Part shown: one piece after another, positions 26,385 through 35,663 of the stretch | Numbering within the stretch: position 1 is the first letter of the stretch | Layout: each line of letters begins with the position of its first letter | Assembly (NCBI RefSeq): GCF_014982785.1 | Contig: NZ_JADCKB010000002.1 | Location: forward strand, 62,001-126,000 | DNA length: 64,000 nucleotides | Origin: Ructibacterium gallinarum | Lineage (GTDB): Bacteria > Bacillota > Clostridia > Monoglobales > Monoglobaceae | Direction: 5' to 3' | The notes under the pieces: model-generated | Database searches by the model: none | Told to the model about the DNA's origin: nothing | Seen by the model: the letters and a program-made list of their open reading frames with translations, nothing else | Made by a program: the position numbers and the translations under genes

Positions 26385-27818
26385 TTGAAAAATCGGAAAC
26401 GGGTTTTATGCGCACTGTGGGCGGTATTTCTGCTGTGGCAGGTACTCCTGCCCGCGGCGGTTTTCGGGGAACCTACGGCATCCCCCGCGGCATCGTCAGC
26501 GCCTTCGACTCAAACAGATACCTCTGCCGCAGAGCAAACGCAAAACTCCCATATGGATGCAAACGGCAGGCCCATTCTGGGACAGGGGGAAACGGGTATC
26601 TTGATTGAAAGCACCTCTGGCACCGTCTTATATGAATCGGAAAGCGAAAAGCAGATGTTCCCTGCAAGCACCACCAAAATTATGACCGCCCTGCTTGCGG
26701 CGGAAGCTTTGGAAAAAGGCGAGGTGACTCTGGAAGAGCAGATAGAGATTACACCCGAGATGCTTAGCGGATTGGCGGCAGACAGCAGCACCATGAACCT
26801 GAAGGAAGGGGAAATTATCTCCTTTGACGCGCTTTTAAAGGGACTGTTGATTCCATCAGGCAACGACGCCGCTATGGCCATTGCCTTTCGTCTGGCCGGA
26901 AACGACCAGGCTTTTGTGGAAAAAATGAATGCCAAGGCCGCAGAACTGGGGCTTAGCGGCACCCATTTCATGAATCCCCATGGTCTTCACGATGACAATC
27001 ACTATACCACTGCTGCCGACATGGCAAAGATTGCCCAGGCGGCCATGCAATACGAAATCTTCCGGGATACTGTCGACATTGCCCATATTAAGATTCCGCC
27101 CACCAACAAAACCGAAAAGGAACGGTATTATATTAATACCAACGGCCTTTTGTCCACCATGCGCTACCTAGAATATTACTATAAAGGCGCAAACGGCATC
27201 AAAACAGGAAATACCAGTCAGGCAGGCAACTGCCTGGTCTTTTCCGCCGTCCAAAACGGCATGGAGCTGATTGGCGTAGTGTTCCACGGCAAAGACGTGG
27301 CGGCATCACATCAGGACAGCATCCGTCTTTTGGATTACGGCTTTTCACAATACGAAATCATATCTCCCATTTCTGAAGGCGAAATCCTTGGCGAAGTCCG
27401 GGTAAAACAGGGGAAATCCACCGATTCGGTGACTTTGTCCTCTGAGGGAAATATTAAAGTGGTTGTCCCAAAAGGCACCACCCGGCAGGATCTGGAAATT
27501 CGTCCCGAAATCCCCGACGCCATATATGCACCTGTATATAAAGACCAGGTTGCGGCAAAAGTCACCGTCCTATATAACGGAACGGAACTGGCTTCCGGCA
27601 ATCTGCGCGCCGATGTGGACGTGGAACGCAGCCCCTTCTGGCCCGTTCAGGCTCTGGGGGAATGGCTCTGGAGCTTTTTCCTGGTTCGCATCATAACCTA
27701 TCTCGTTCTGGCCGTCCTTTTGGTGCTGATTCTTTTCTTCATACTGGGGTTATATCGGTCACTGAAAACCGCGCAGTATCGGAAAAAAAGTCAAAACCGC
27801 CGCGGCCGCAGAAAATAA
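26385..27818 (+). CDS. D-alanyl-D-alanine carboxypeptidase (S11, DacF-like)
   Basis: A 477-residue penicillin-binding protein with a signal peptide (1-28), a Ser/Thr-rich linker and the S11 catalytic motifs STTK (S94, K97), SGN (158-160) and KTG (273-275). A PBP5-type beta domain (about 300-395) and a C-terminal membrane helix (about 430-455) with a basic tail follow. It trims the terminal D-Ala from peptidoglycan stem peptides outside the membrane. The start is TTG 26385 behind AGGAGTGG. It belongs to the tsaE-tsaB transcript. Confidence 0.93.
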   Translation: MKNRKRVLCALWAVFLLWQVLLPAAVFGEPTASPAASSAPSTQTDTSAAEQTQNSHMDANGRPILGQGETGILIESTSGTVLYESESEKQMFPASTTKIMTALLAAEALEKGEVTLEEQIEITPEMLSGLAADSSTMNLKEGEIISFDALLKGLLIPSGNDAAMAIAFRLAGNDQAFVEKMNAKAAELGLSGTHFMNPHGLHDDNHYTTAADMAKIAQAAMQYEIFRDTVDIAHIKIPPTNKTEKERYYINTNGLLSTMRYLEYYYKGANGIKTGNTSQAGNCLVFSAVQNGMELIGVVFHGKDVAASHQDSIRLLDYGFSQYEIISPISEGEILGEVRVKQGKSTDSVTLSSEGNIKVVVPKGTTRQDLEIRPEIPDAIYAPVYKDQVAAKVTVLYNGTELASGNLRADVDVERSPFWPVQALGEWLWSFFLVRIITYLVLAVLLVLILFFILGLYRSLKTAQYRKKSQNRRGRRK

Positions 27819-27839
27819 TGCCGCGGACATAAATTTTTC

Positions 27840-27868
27840 TTGAAAAAGAAATAAAACTATGCTATACT
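27840..27868 (+). promoter_or_regulatory. Promoter of the COG2426 exporter gene
   Basis: TTGAAA (27840-27845), 17-nt spacer, TATACT (27863-27868) with an extended TGC before the -10. Confidence 0.82.
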
Positions 27869-27874
27869 GATGAA

Positions 27875-27986
27875 TAATAGATGACACACCGGAAAACAAG
27901 CGGTTTGAGGCCTTATCTGATATGCGGCTCCGCGCGGTTTCCATGTCAAACACATGAAAAACTGATATACACGGGGTAACGTATAT
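27875..27986 (+). promoter_or_regulatory. Structured leader of the COG2426 exporter mRNA
   Basis: About 112 nt between the predicted transcription start and the ATG. Several pairings are visible, including GGAAAAC with GTTTCC (one bulge), GAGGCC with GGCTC and CATGT with ACATG. No known riboswitch consensus was recognised and there is no terminator, so any control would be at translation. A candidate only. Confidence 0.35.
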
Positions 27987-28523
27987 ATGAACGCTTCTTT
28001 TACAGAATATTTCTGGACTTTTTTCCTCTCTATGGCACCGATTTCTGAGATACGCGGGTCTTTGATTTATGCGCTCAATCAGGTGGATCATACCTTCGGC
28101 AATATTTTGGTAATGTACCTTTTGTCGGTAATTGGTAATTTTCTTCCTGTGCCGGTGATTATGCTGATTTTCCGGCCTATTGTCAAGTGGCTCAAGACCA
28201 CCCGCCTGCTCAGCCGGTTTGCCCACTGGCTGGAAGATCGAACCCGCCGCAAGGCAGGCAAGCTTAGCAAAGCAAGCGCAGGTGCGCTGATGATATTTGT
28301 GGCCATTCCCTTTCCTACAACCGGGGCATGGACCGGGGCAATGATTGCCTCTTTGCTGGATATGCGGTTTAAATACGCGTTTCCGGCTATATTGCTTGGA
28401 ATCATGATTTCCGGCATTATTATGACACTGCTGGTCACTGGGGTTTTAAACCTGGGGGTAATCGGTGAGTGGATGACTTCGCAATTGTTGAAACCAAGCT
28501 ACGCGAAAGGATGGTTACTATGA
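27987..28523 (+). CDS. Putative small multidrug export protein (COG2426)
   Basis: A 178-residue membrane protein matching the Sm_multidrug_ex family. The early segment MAPISEIRGSLIYAL carries the conserved PxxExRGxxP-like region, and FVAIPFPTTGAWTGAMIASL is the second family hallmark. About four to five helices are predicted. Transport substrate is not established for the family. It has its own promoter with an unusually structured leader and overlaps the next gene by 4 nt (ATGA). Confidence 0.85.
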   Translation: MNASFTEYFWTFFLSMAPISEIRGSLIYALNQVDHTFGNILVMYLLSVIGNFLPVPVIMLIFRPIVKWLKTTRLLSRFAHWLEDRTRRKAGKLSKASAGALMIFVAIPFPTTGAWTGAMIASLLDMRFKYAFPAILLGIMISGIIMTLLVTGVLNLGVIGEWMTSQLLKPSYAKGWLL

Positions 28524-28852
28524 GAGAAGAACAGCTTCCCCCTGTAAAAAAAGGAAGCGCACGGGGAAGAAAAACATTAATGGTATTTGGAATCTTATTT
28601 ATTATAGCCGGCGTTTTTTTAGGCTCGTTTGCGTGTTCGTTTCAGGTGATGATACAGGCGGCGCAGTCGGAAGAAACGGATGAAAATACACTGCAAAGTG
28701 AGAACGCAAAGCTCAAAGAGGATGTTCAGCTGCTGCAGGATCAGATTACCATACTGCAGGCTGAATTGGACCGGTATAAGCCAACGAGCAAGCCCTCGTC
28801 TTCTTCCTCTTCATCGTCCCGGAGCACAAGTGCCTCCGGCAGCAGCCGATAG
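28520..28852 (+). CDS. Small single-helix membrane protein with coiled coil
   Basis: A 110-residue protein: basic N-terminus, one membrane helix (about 21-45, [19 protein letters not shown]), a coiled coil (about 62-90, with [19 protein letters not shown]-type heptads) and a Ser-rich tail. The frame is open further upstream, but ATG 28520 follows AAAGGA and overlaps the stop of the exporter gene, so I use it. No family was recognised. Tight coupling suggests an accessory subunit of the exporter or a link to the following pyrH operon. Confidence 0.75.
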   Translation: MREEQLPPVKKGSARGRKTLMVFGILFIIAGVFLGSFACSFQVMIQAAQSEETDENTLQSENAKLKEDVQLLQDQITILQAELDRYKPTSKPSSSSSSSSRSTSASGSSR

Positions 28853-28893
28853 GGTTTCGCGGTTTAAATTTATCAAAAGCAAAGGAGAAACCT

Positions 28894-29604
28894 ATGAAAA
28901 AGCCAAAGTATAAGAGAATCATGCTGAAAATCAGCGGAGAAGCGCTGGCAGGAGATAAGGGCTTCGGCCTTGATCAGCCTACCATTAATGCTATCGCTGA
29001 AAAGGTAAAAGAATGCTATGATATGGGGGTCGAAATCGCCATTGTTGTCGGCGGCGGCAATTTCTGGCGGGGACGCACCGGCGAGGGTATGGACCGCTCC
29101 CGTGCCGATCATATGGGTATGCTGGCTACCGTTATCAACTCTCTGGCTCTGCTTGACGCTCTGGAACACCTGGGCGTGGAAAGCCGGGTACAGACAGCCA
29201 TCGAAATGCGGCAGATTGCAGAACCGTATATCCGCTTAAAAGCAGCGCGCCATCTGGAAAAGGGCAGGGTTGTCATTTTTGCCTGTGGCACCGGTAATCC
29301 CTTTTTCTCCACCGATACCACCGCGGCACTGCGGGCAGCCGAAATTGACGCTGAAGTGATCCTGCTTGCTAAAAAGGTGGACGGCGTTTACGACAGCGAT
29401 CCCAACCTGAACCCCGACGCCAAGAAATTTGATTCTCTCTCCTTTATTGATGTGCTTAACAAAGGGCTGGGCGTGATGGATTCCACTGCCACCTCTTTGT
29501 GCATGGATAACAATATTCCCATTTTAGTATTTGGACTGAATGACCCGGAAAACATTAAACGCGCCGTAATGGGCGAAGAGATCGGCACTTTGGTAAGCCG
29601 GTAG
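28894..29604 (+). CDS. pyrH: UMP kinase PyrH
   Basis: A 236-residue amino-acid-kinase-fold enzyme: [11 protein letters not shown] at the N-terminus, [30 protein letters not shown] and the nucleotide-binding [12 protein letters not shown]. It phosphorylates UMP to UDP. AAAGGAG precedes the ATG. Followed 15 nt later by frr, the usual order, although rpsB-tsf is not upstream here. Confidence 0.97.
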   Translation: MKKPKYKRIMLKISGEALAGDKGFGLDQPTINAIAEKVKECYDMGVEIAIVVGGGNFWRGRTGEGMDRSRADHMGMLATVINSLALLDALEHLGVESRVQTAIEMRQIAEPYIRLKAARHLEKGRVVIFACGTGNPFFSTDTTAALRAAEIDAEVILLAKKVDGVYDSDPNLNPDAKKFDSLSFIDVLNKGLGVMDSTATSLCMDNNIPILVFGLNDPENIKRAVMGEEIGTLVSR

Positions 29605-29619
29605 AAAGGAAGAAACGCT

Positions 29620-30162
29620 ATGAAAAATACAGAGAACAAAATGAACAAAGCCATTGCTTCCCTGGAAGGGGATCTGGCGTCTATCCGTGCCGGCCGTGCC
29701 AATCCGGCTATTCTGGATAAAATTACAGTAGAATACTACGGTGTGCAGACACCCCTTGCCCAGGTGGGAACCATTTCTGTGCCGGAGGCCAGAACCATCA
29801 TTGTTCAGCCCTGGGACGCTTCGGTGCTCAAGGCGGTAGAAAAAGCCATTTTGGCATCAGATATCGGAATTACGCCCAACAATGACGGCAAAATGATTCG
29901 TTTGAACTTCCCGCCGCTGACCGAAGAACGCCGCCGTGAACTCAGCAAGGGTGTCTCCAAACGCGGCGAGGAGGCAAAGGTTGCTGTGCGGAATATCCGC
30001 CGCGACGCCATGGAGCAGTTTAAAAAACAGAAAAAGGCTGGCGAAATTACCGAGGATGATTTAAAAGATCTGGAAGAACAAGTACAGAAGCTGACCGACA
30101 AATTTGTGAAACAGATTGACGGCATTATTGCTGACAAAGAAAAGGAAATTATGGAAGTATAA
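29620..30162 (+). CDS. frr: Ribosome recycling factor
   Basis: A 180-residue protein with LASIRAGRANPAILD, VEYYG and the C-terminal EVQKLTDKFVKQID-like helix, the three-helix-bundle signatures of RRF. It splits post-termination ribosomes together with EF-G. Standard length and position after pyrH. Two hairpins follow before uppS. Confidence 0.97.
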   Translation: MKNTENKMNKAIASLEGDLASIRAGRANPAILDKITVEYYGVQTPLAQVGTISVPEARTIIVQPWDASVLKAVEKAILASDIGITPNNDGKMIRLNFPPLTEERRRELSKGVSKRGEEAKVAVRNIRRDAMEQFKKQKKAGEITEDDLKDLEEQVQKLTDKFVKQIDGIIADKEKEIMEV

Positions 30163-30175
30163 TCTAAGCACAGAT

Positions 30176-30202
30176 GTCCCCGCCTCTTGAGCGGCGGGGG
30201 AC
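30176..30202 (+). other. Hairpin after frr
   Basis: GTCCCCGCC (30176-30184) pairs with GGCGGGGGAC (30193-30202) around an 8-nt loop with one bulged G. No T run follows, so it is not a standard terminator; processing or partial pausing is possible. Confidence 0.55.
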
Positions 30203-30231
30203 AAAACCATGCCTACCTTGAAAGGACGGCG

Positions 30232-30280
30232 TAAAAAAGAAAAAAGGGGGGGAATAGAAGGCAGAGCGCTTCTATTCCCC
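30232..30280 (-). terminator. Antisense-oriented terminator between frr and uppS
   Basis: GGGGAATAGAAG (30249-30260) and CTTCTATTCCCC (30269-30280) form a perfect 12-bp stem. On the minus strand the stem is followed by C residues and the run TTTTTTCTTTTTT (30245 down to about 30233). In the sense direction no T run follows. It would stop transcription entering frr from the opposite strand. Confidence 0.6.
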
Positions 30281-30303
30281 GTCGTGTATTGAGGGAAGAT
30301 ACT

Positions 30304-31047
30304 ATGCTGTGGAATCGAAAAAAAAAGGAAACGGAACTGAATATGACAAGGATCCCCCGCCATATTGGAGTCATTATGGACGGAAACGGCCGCTGGGCCA
30401 AGCGCCGGGGCCTTCCCCGCTCGGCAGGGCATAAGCGGGGGGCCGATATTTTGGAAAACATCTGTGATTACTGTAACAGTCTTGGCATCAAGGCGCTCAC
30501 CGTCTATGCCTTTTCTACCGAGAACTGGTCCCGTCCGGAAAAGGAAATTGACGCACTGATGAAACTTTTATATGATTATCTGATGATGGTGGAAGAAAAA
30601 TTCCGCGGCCGGAATATGCGGCTGAAAATCAGCGGCGATATTAGCAGGCTCAGCGAAAAGATTCAGGCAGCCATTCATCATGCAGAAAAAGTCACCGCTT
30701 CCGGCGACGGTATGGTGCTTAACATTGCCTTGAATTACGGCGGCCGTGACGAGATTGTACGGGCGGCAAAACACGCGGCGCAGGACATTCTCTCCGGCAG
30801 TCTTGCCATTGAGGCTCTGGATGAAGACCGGTTTGCCTCCTATCTGGATACGGCTGACCTCCCTGAAGTGGATTTGATTATCCGTCCCAGCGGCGAAAAA
30901 CGTCTTTCCAATTTTATGCTGTGGCAGGCGGCCTATGCCGAATTCTGGTACAGCGATATTTGCTGGCCGGATTTTAAGGAATCGGATATGAGGCAGGCCA
31001 TTTTGGATTATCAGAGCCGCGACAGGCGGTTTGGAGGTGTCAAATAG
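30304..31047 (+). CDS. uppS: Undecaprenyl diphosphate synthase (isoprenyl transferase)
   Basis: A 247-residue cis-prenyltransferase: catalytic D26 in IGVIMDGNGRWAKRRG, then YAFSTENWSRP and the C-terminal RPSGEKRLSNFMLWQ and EFWYSDICWPDF. It makes the C55 carrier lipid for peptidoglycan and wall polymers. A TTG at 30289 is in frame, but ATG 30304 has GAGGGA seven bases upstream and is used. One nucleotide separates its stop from cdsA. Confidence 0.97.
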   Translation: MLWNRKKKETELNMTRIPRHIGVIMDGNGRWAKRRGLPRSAGHKRGADILENICDYCNSLGIKALTVYAFSTENWSRPEKEIDALMKLLYDYLMMVEEKFRGRNMRLKISGDISRLSEKIQAAIHHAEKVTASGDGMVLNIALNYGGRDEIVRAAKHAAQDILSGSLAIEALDEDRFASYLDTADLPEVDLIIRPSGEKRLSNFMLWQAAYAEFWYSDICWPDFKESDMRQAILDYQSRDRRFGGVK

Positions 31048-31048
31048 C

Positions 31049-31879
31049 ATGGAAGCATCCTTAAAACAAAGAGTCATTACGTCCGCAATCGGATTGCCGC
31101 TCATTATTTTGATGCTGTTTTCACCGGTTCCGGTGATTATGGGCGTGATTATGGTGGTATCAATCATTGGCCTTTATGAATTTTACCATGCGGTTGGGCT
31201 GCAAACCCATAAACCCATCTGCCTTATGGGATATCTGGCAGCGCTGGTGATTCCGCTTGGCATCTATCTGGCGCCGGGAACTTGTATGGCGCTGGTATAC
31301 CTCTATGTGGCCGCCCTGTTTATTATGATGCTGATCAGTCATCGCCGGGTGACGCTGAACCATCTTGCGCTATTGATTATGGGGCTTTTGTATATCCCCT
31401 ATTTCCTCTCGCATATTATCTATATCCGAAACCTGGAATTTGGAAACTTTTATATCTGGCTGGTCTTTTTGGGCGCTTTTATGACGGATACCACCGCCTA
31501 TTTTGTAGGCAAACAATTTGGCAAAAGAAAGCTGTGCCCCAACATTAGCCCCAAAAAAACGGTGGCAGGCGCCCTAGGTGGATTGGCAGGCGGCGGGCTC
31601 AGTTTTCTGCTGTTTGGCGCAGTGGTGAATCTGTTCTTTACCGATGCGCTGGGCGGTCAGCATTTTAATCTGTTTCTGCTGTTTCTGCTGGGCATGATTG
31701 CTGCTATTGTTTCAGAAATCGGCGACCTGACCGCATCCATTATTAAGCGGCAGTACAACATTAAAGATTTTGGAAACCTTCTGCCTGGTCACGGCGGGAT
31801 TTTAGACCGCTGCGACAGTATTGTCCTGGTAGCGCCGGCCATTTTTCTGTTTTTGCTGAAAATTGGGATTTTAGCGTGA
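31049..31879 (+). CDS. cdsA: Phosphatidate cytidylyltransferase
   Basis: A 276-residue membrane enzyme with about eight helices and the CDS signature near the C-terminus (SIIKRQYNIKDFGNLLPGHG, then GILDRCDS). It makes CDP-diacylglycerol from phosphatidate and CTP. ATG 31049 follows GGAGGTG; the in-frame TTG at 31031 lies inside uppS and is not needed. Part of the pyrH-frr-uppS-cdsA-dxr-rseP operon. Confidence 0.96.
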   Translation: MEASLKQRVITSAIGLPLIILMLFSPVPVIMGVIMVVSIIGLYEFYHAVGLQTHKPICLMGYLAALVIPLGIYLAPGTCMALVYLYVAALFIMMLISHRRVTLNHLALLIMGLLYIPYFLSHIIYIRNLEFGNFYIWLVFLGAFMTDTTAYFVGKQFGKRKLCPNISPKKTVAGALGGLAGGGLSFLLFGAVVNLFFTDALGGQHFNLFLLFLLGMIAAIVSEIGDLTASIIKRQYNIKDFGNLLPGHGGILDRCDSIVLVAPAIFLFLLKIGILA

Positions 31880-31923
31880 TATACGGGAAAATTGGGGCAT
31901 AAAATAAAGGAGTATGAAAATTG

Positions 31924-33081
31924 ATGAAGCTGACCATACTGGGTTCTACCGGTTCCATTGGCACACAGGCGCTGGAGGTGGTGGAGGAACTCAAGGAAAA
32001 AAAGGAAATTACCATAACCGGCATATCCGGGAACCGGAACCTTCTGCTTTTGGAAGAACAAATCCGCCGGTTTCATCCGGCGTATGCTGCTGTGCCGGAT
32101 GAAGCAGGGGCAAAAGCCCTTGCTGTCGCTGTGGCGGATACCAATACGAAAATCCTCTCCGGCAGGGAGGGACTTTGCTATTTGGCCGCTGAAACCGGTT
32201 CGGACATGGTGCTTTCGTCCATTGTAGGCTTTGCGGGCCTGATCCCCACCTTGCGGGCAGTGGAGGCGGGCAAGGACATTGCCCTTGCCAACAAGGAAAC
32301 GCTGGTGACCGCAGGCAGTCTTTTTATGGAAGCGGTCAAAAAACACGGCGTACGGCTTTTGCCGGTAGACAGCGAACACTGCGCCATTTTCCAAAGCCTG
32401 AAATCCGGACGGCATGATGAAATTGAAAAAATTCTTTTAACGGCTTCCGGCGGACCATTTTTTGGGAAAACGGCCACCGAACTTGCCGGAGTAAAAAAAG
32501 AACAGGCCTTAAAGCATCCCAACTGGAGCATGGGCGCCAAGATCACCATTGACAGTGCCACTTTGATGAACAAGGGCCTTGAAATTATGGAAGCAAAATG
32601 GCTTTTTGATGTGGAAATTGACGATATTGAGGTGGTAGTGCAGCGGGAGAGCATCATTCACTCCATGGTGCAGTTTAAGGATCGCAGTGTGATTGCCCAA
32701 ATGTCCCTGCCGTCCATGAAACACCCCATTCAATATGCCTTTACCTATCCGGACCGGCTGGAAGCAGTGGAGCCGCCAGTGGACTTTGCAGCCCTTGGCG
32801 CCCTCACCTTTGCCCGTCCGGACGAACAGACCTTCCGTTGCCTTGCCCTTGCCAAGAAAGCAGGCCGGCAGGGCGGTATTATGCCCACCGTACTGAACGC
32901 TGCCAACGAAACGGCAGTGACTGCTTTCCTGCAGGATGAAATTGGCTTTTTGGAAATTGCCGATACGGTGGAGGCCGCTATGGACCGCTGGCAGGATTCA
33001 TGGAGACGTCAAACACAGTTTACCGCAGAAGACCTTTTAGAGATTGATACAGCGGTGCGGAAGGAAGGCCTTCAAAAGTAA
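31924..33081 (+). CDS. dxr: 1-deoxy-D-xylulose 5-phosphate reductoisomerase
   Basis: A 385-residue enzyme: NADPH motif LGSTGSIGTQAL, ANKETLVTAG, VDSEHCAIFQ (metal and substrate site), KMTHPNWSMG-type segment (here KHPNWSMGAKITIDSATLMN) and a GLE(I/L)MEA helix. First committed step of the MEP isoprenoid pathway, consistent with the neighbouring uppS. ATG 31924 gives the classic start; a TTG at 31921 is better spaced (8 nt) from AAAGGAG and would add one residue. Confidence 0.97.
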   Translation: MKLTILGSTGSIGTQALEVVEELKEKKEITITGISGNRNLLLLEEQIRRFHPAYAAVPDEAGAKALAVAVADTNTKILSGREGLCYLAAETGSDMVLSSIVGFAGLIPTLRAVEAGKDIALANKETLVTAGSLFMEAVKKHGVRLLPVDSEHCAIFQSLKSGRHDEIEKILLTASGGPFFGKTATELAGVKKEQALKHPNWSMGAKITIDSATLMNKGLEIMEAKWLFDVEIDDIEVVVQRESIIHSMVQFKDRSVIAQMSLPSMKHPIQYAFTYPDRLEAVEPPVDFAALGALTFARPDEQTFRCLALAKKAGRQGGIMPTVLNAANETAVTAFLQDEIGFLEIADTVEAAMDRWQDSWRRQTQFTAEDLLEIDTAVRKEGLQK

Positions 33082-33155
33082 AACGGGAAACTGCGCCTGA
33101 TCTTGCTCACAGATAGGCGGAGAAATAAAATTGTGGGCTGAAAGGTTATGAAGTA

Positions 33156-34190
33156 ATGATTCTTACCATTATAGGAGCAATCCTGATTTTTTCTGTAATT
33201 ATATTTGTCCATGAGCTGGGGCATTTCCTCACTGCCAGGCTGTTTGGGGTAACCGTACACGAGTTTGCCATTGGCATGGGTCCTGCCCTGCTGAAAAAAC
33301 AGGGCAAACAAACCTTGTATTCCGTCCGGGCCATTCCCATGGGCGGCTACTGCAAAATGGAGGGCGAGGACGAGGACAGCGCGGAACCCGGCGCCTTCAA
33401 CCGGAAAAAGCCGGTGCCACGAATTGTGATTCTGGCGGCAGGCGCAGGCATGAACTTGATTCTGGGATTTTTGATTGTACTGAGTCTGGTGGCGGTTACC
33501 GCTGTTTCTGACGGCGGACTTCCTTCCGTCCGAGTGGAAAATGTCAACCCCCAATCCTCTGCCGCGGAATTTCTGCAGCCGGGGGACAAAATTACCGAAA
33601 TCAATGGCAAGACCATTCATATTCGCCGGGATCTGAGCTTTGAGCTCTCCCGGACTAGCGGAGCGGAGACCTCCCTTACCCTGGAACGCGACGGAGAAAA
33701 AATTACCAAAAGCTTTACCCCTATGGAAATCACCTATGAAGACGGCAGTACCGGATATGTGGTAGGCTTTGACATTGCCATTGACCCGGTTACCCCCTGG
33801 GGGATTCTGCATGAAGCCTTTTTCCAGACAGTTTGGATGGTGAAACTGGTATTTGTCTCTTTGGGCATGCTGTTTTCCGGTCAGGCAGGACTGAATGACC
33901 TTTCCGGCCCGGTAGGCGTAGTACACGCCATGAACACAGTGGCGCAGAGCGGCTGGTATGATTTCCTGTTCTTTGCCGCATTTTTAGCGGTGAATATTGG
34001 AATCATGAACCTGCTTCCTCTGCCCGCACTAGACGGCGGCCGTATCTTTTTTGTGCTGATTGAGCTGATCTTCCGCCGACCGGTTCCCAGAGACAAGGAA
34101 GGCTGGATTCATTTTGCGGGTTTTGCCCTGCTGATCCTTCTGATGCTTTATGCCACATGGAACGATATTCTTCGGATTTTTACGCAATAG
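33156..34190 (+). CDS. rseP: Site-2 intramembrane zinc metalloprotease RseP/RasP
   Basis: A 344-residue M50 protease: HELGH at 19-23 in the first helix, one PDZ domain (about 105-190), the membrane motif NLLPLPALDGGRI near the C-terminus and about four helices. It cleaves membrane-embedded anti-sigma factors and signal-peptide remnants. AAAGG precedes the ATG. It closes the isoprenoid/lipid operon and is followed by a strong terminator. An ECF sigma / anti-sigma pair at 41222-42248 is a possible client, though this is inference. Confidence 0.95.
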   Translation: MILTIIGAILIFSVIIFVHELGHFLTARLFGVTVHEFAIGMGPALLKKQGKQTLYSVRAIPMGGYCKMEGEDEDSAEPGAFNRKKPVPRIVILAAGAGMNLILGFLIVLSLVAVTAVSDGGLPSVRVENVNPQSSAAEFLQPGDKITEINGKTIHIRRDLSFELSRTSGAETSLTLERDGEKITKSFTPMEITYEDGSTGYVVGFDIAIDPVTPWGILHEAFFQTVWMVKLVFVSLGMLFSGQAGLNDLSGPVGVVHAMNTVAQSGWYDFLFFAAFLAVNIGIMNLLPLPALDGGRIFFVLIELIFRRPVPRDKEGWIHFAGFALLILLMLYATWNDILRIFTQ

Positions 34191-34200
34191 AAAATGATAA

Positions 34201-34239
34201 AAACAGCCGCGCGGCCCAAAAAAGCCTGCGCGGCTGTTT
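34201..34239 (+). terminator. Terminator after rseP
   Basis: AAACAGCCGCGC (34201-34212) pairs perfectly with GCGCGGCTGTTT (34228-34239). The T run is only three bases, so efficiency may be moderate; the A run on the left is similarly short. Confidence 0.75.
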
Positions 34240-34253
34240 GGCGCTATGGCATA

Positions 34254-34282
34254 TTGACAAACGGAAAAAAACATTGTAAAAT
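34254..34282 (+). promoter_or_regulatory. Promoter of the paaK operon
   Basis: Consensus TTGACA (34254-34259), 17-nt spacer, TAAAAT (34277-34282), about 44 nt before the ATG. Confidence 0.88.
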
Positions 34283-34325
34283 AAATAGGAAATTTTTTAG
34301 AGATTGAAAGAAAGAGTGACGTGTT

Positions 34326-35645
34326 ATGGCAATTTGGAACAAAGAATTTGAAATGATGCCCCGGGAAGCGCTTCAAGACTGGCAAAGCGAGCATCTGCGC
34401 AATACGGTAAAGCGGGTTTATGAAAATGTGGCGCCTTACCGGGAAAAAATGGACGCCATTGGCTTGAAACCGGAAGATATACGGGGAATTGAGGATTTAT
34501 CCCGGCTTCCCTTTACCACCAAGCAGGATCTTCGGGACAATTTCCCCTATGGCTACTTTGCCATTCCCATGGAAGAGGTAACGGAAATCCACGCTTCCTC
34601 CGGCACTACCGGAAAACAGACTGTGGTGGGAATGAATAACCATGATGTGGGTATTTGGGCAGAGATTGCCGCCCGCGCCCTTACCGCCTATGGGGTAACC
34701 AAAAAATCGATTGTACATACAGCCTATGGCTTCGGCCTGTTCACCGGAGGTTTTGGCGCACATTACGGCGCTTTGAAAATCGGCGCTTGTGCCATTCCAG
34801 TCTCCAGCGGCAACTCTCGCCGTCAGATTCAAATTATGAAGGATTTTGGCAGCACCTTCCTGGCCTGTACCCCGTCCTATGCTCTGTCCCTGGCAGAAAC
34901 TCTGCATGAGATGGGATATACCAAAGACGATATCAAGTTAGAAGGCGGCGCCTTTGGTGCAGAGCCGTGGACGCCCCAGATGCGCCGGGAGCTGGAGGAC
35001 AAGCTGGGCATTAAGGCCTATGACATCTATGGTCTCAGCGAAATTATGGGCCCCGGGGTTTCCTATGACTGTTATTGCCAAAATGGTATGCATATCAACG
35101 AAGATCACTTTATTCCAGAAATTATCGATCCCGATACCGGCGAGGTTCTGCCGCAAGGCAGTGTAGGCGAACTGGTGTTTACTTGTATCACCAAGGAAGC
35201 CTTCCCGCTGATCCGGTACCGGACAAGAGATATTACTTCCCTCAATTATGAGCCATGCGCCTGCGGCAGGACCTTTGTCCGCATGAGCAAACCCATGGGC
35301 CGCAGTGATGATATGCTGATTATCCGCGGGGTCAATGTGTTCCCCTCTCAGATCGAAGAGGTGCTGATGAACATGGAAGAGACCATGCCCTACTATCAGC
35401 TGATTGTGGACCGTAAGGATAACAAGGATACGCTTGACGTACTGGTGGAGGTATCGGAAAAAATCTTTACTGACGAGATTCGGTCTTTGGAAACCATCTC
35501 GAAAAAGGTAGAAAGTAACCTGATGACCATTCTGGGCCTGAAGGCACGGGTCAAGCTGGTAGAGCCGAAATCCATTGAAAGAAGCGAGGGCAAAGCCGTC
35601 CGTGTCATTGACAAGCGTTCCCTCTATAACCGGAGCGGAAAATAA
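34326..35645 (+). CDS. paaK: Phenylacetate-CoA ligase-type adenylating enzyme
   Basis: A 439-residue AMP-forming ligase: P-loop [25 protein letters not shown] (adenylate binding), IRYRTRDI and the C-terminal PaaK domain with [20 protein letters not shown]. It activates phenylacetate or related aryl acids as CoA thioesters. The usual anaerobic partner (indolepyruvate ferredoxin oxidoreductase) is not adjacent; instead two membrane glycosyltransferases follow. Substrate assigned by family only. Confidence 0.92.
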   Translation: MAIWNKEFEMMPREALQDWQSEHLRNTVKRVYENVAPYREKMDAIGLKPEDIRGIEDLSRLPFTTKQDLRDNFPYGYFAIPMEEVTEIHASSGTTGKQTVVGMNNHDVGIWAEIAARALTAYGVTKKSIVHTAYGFGLFTGGFGAHYGALKIGACAIPVSSGNSRRQIQIMKDFGSTFLACTPSYALSLAETLHEMGYTKDDIKLEGGAFGAEPWTPQMRRELEDKLGIKAYDIYGLSEIMGPGVSYDCYCQNGMHINEDHFIPEIIDPDTGEVLPQGSVGELVFTCITKEAFPLIRYRTRDITSLNYEPCACGRTFVRMSKPMGRSDDMLIIRGVNVFPSQIEEVLMNMEETMPYYQLIVDRKDNKDTLDVLVEVSEKIFTDEIRSLETISKKVESNLMTILGLKARVKLVEPKSIERSEGKAVRVIDKRSLYNRSGK

Positions 35646-35663
35646 GCGCCAAAGGAGTATATT

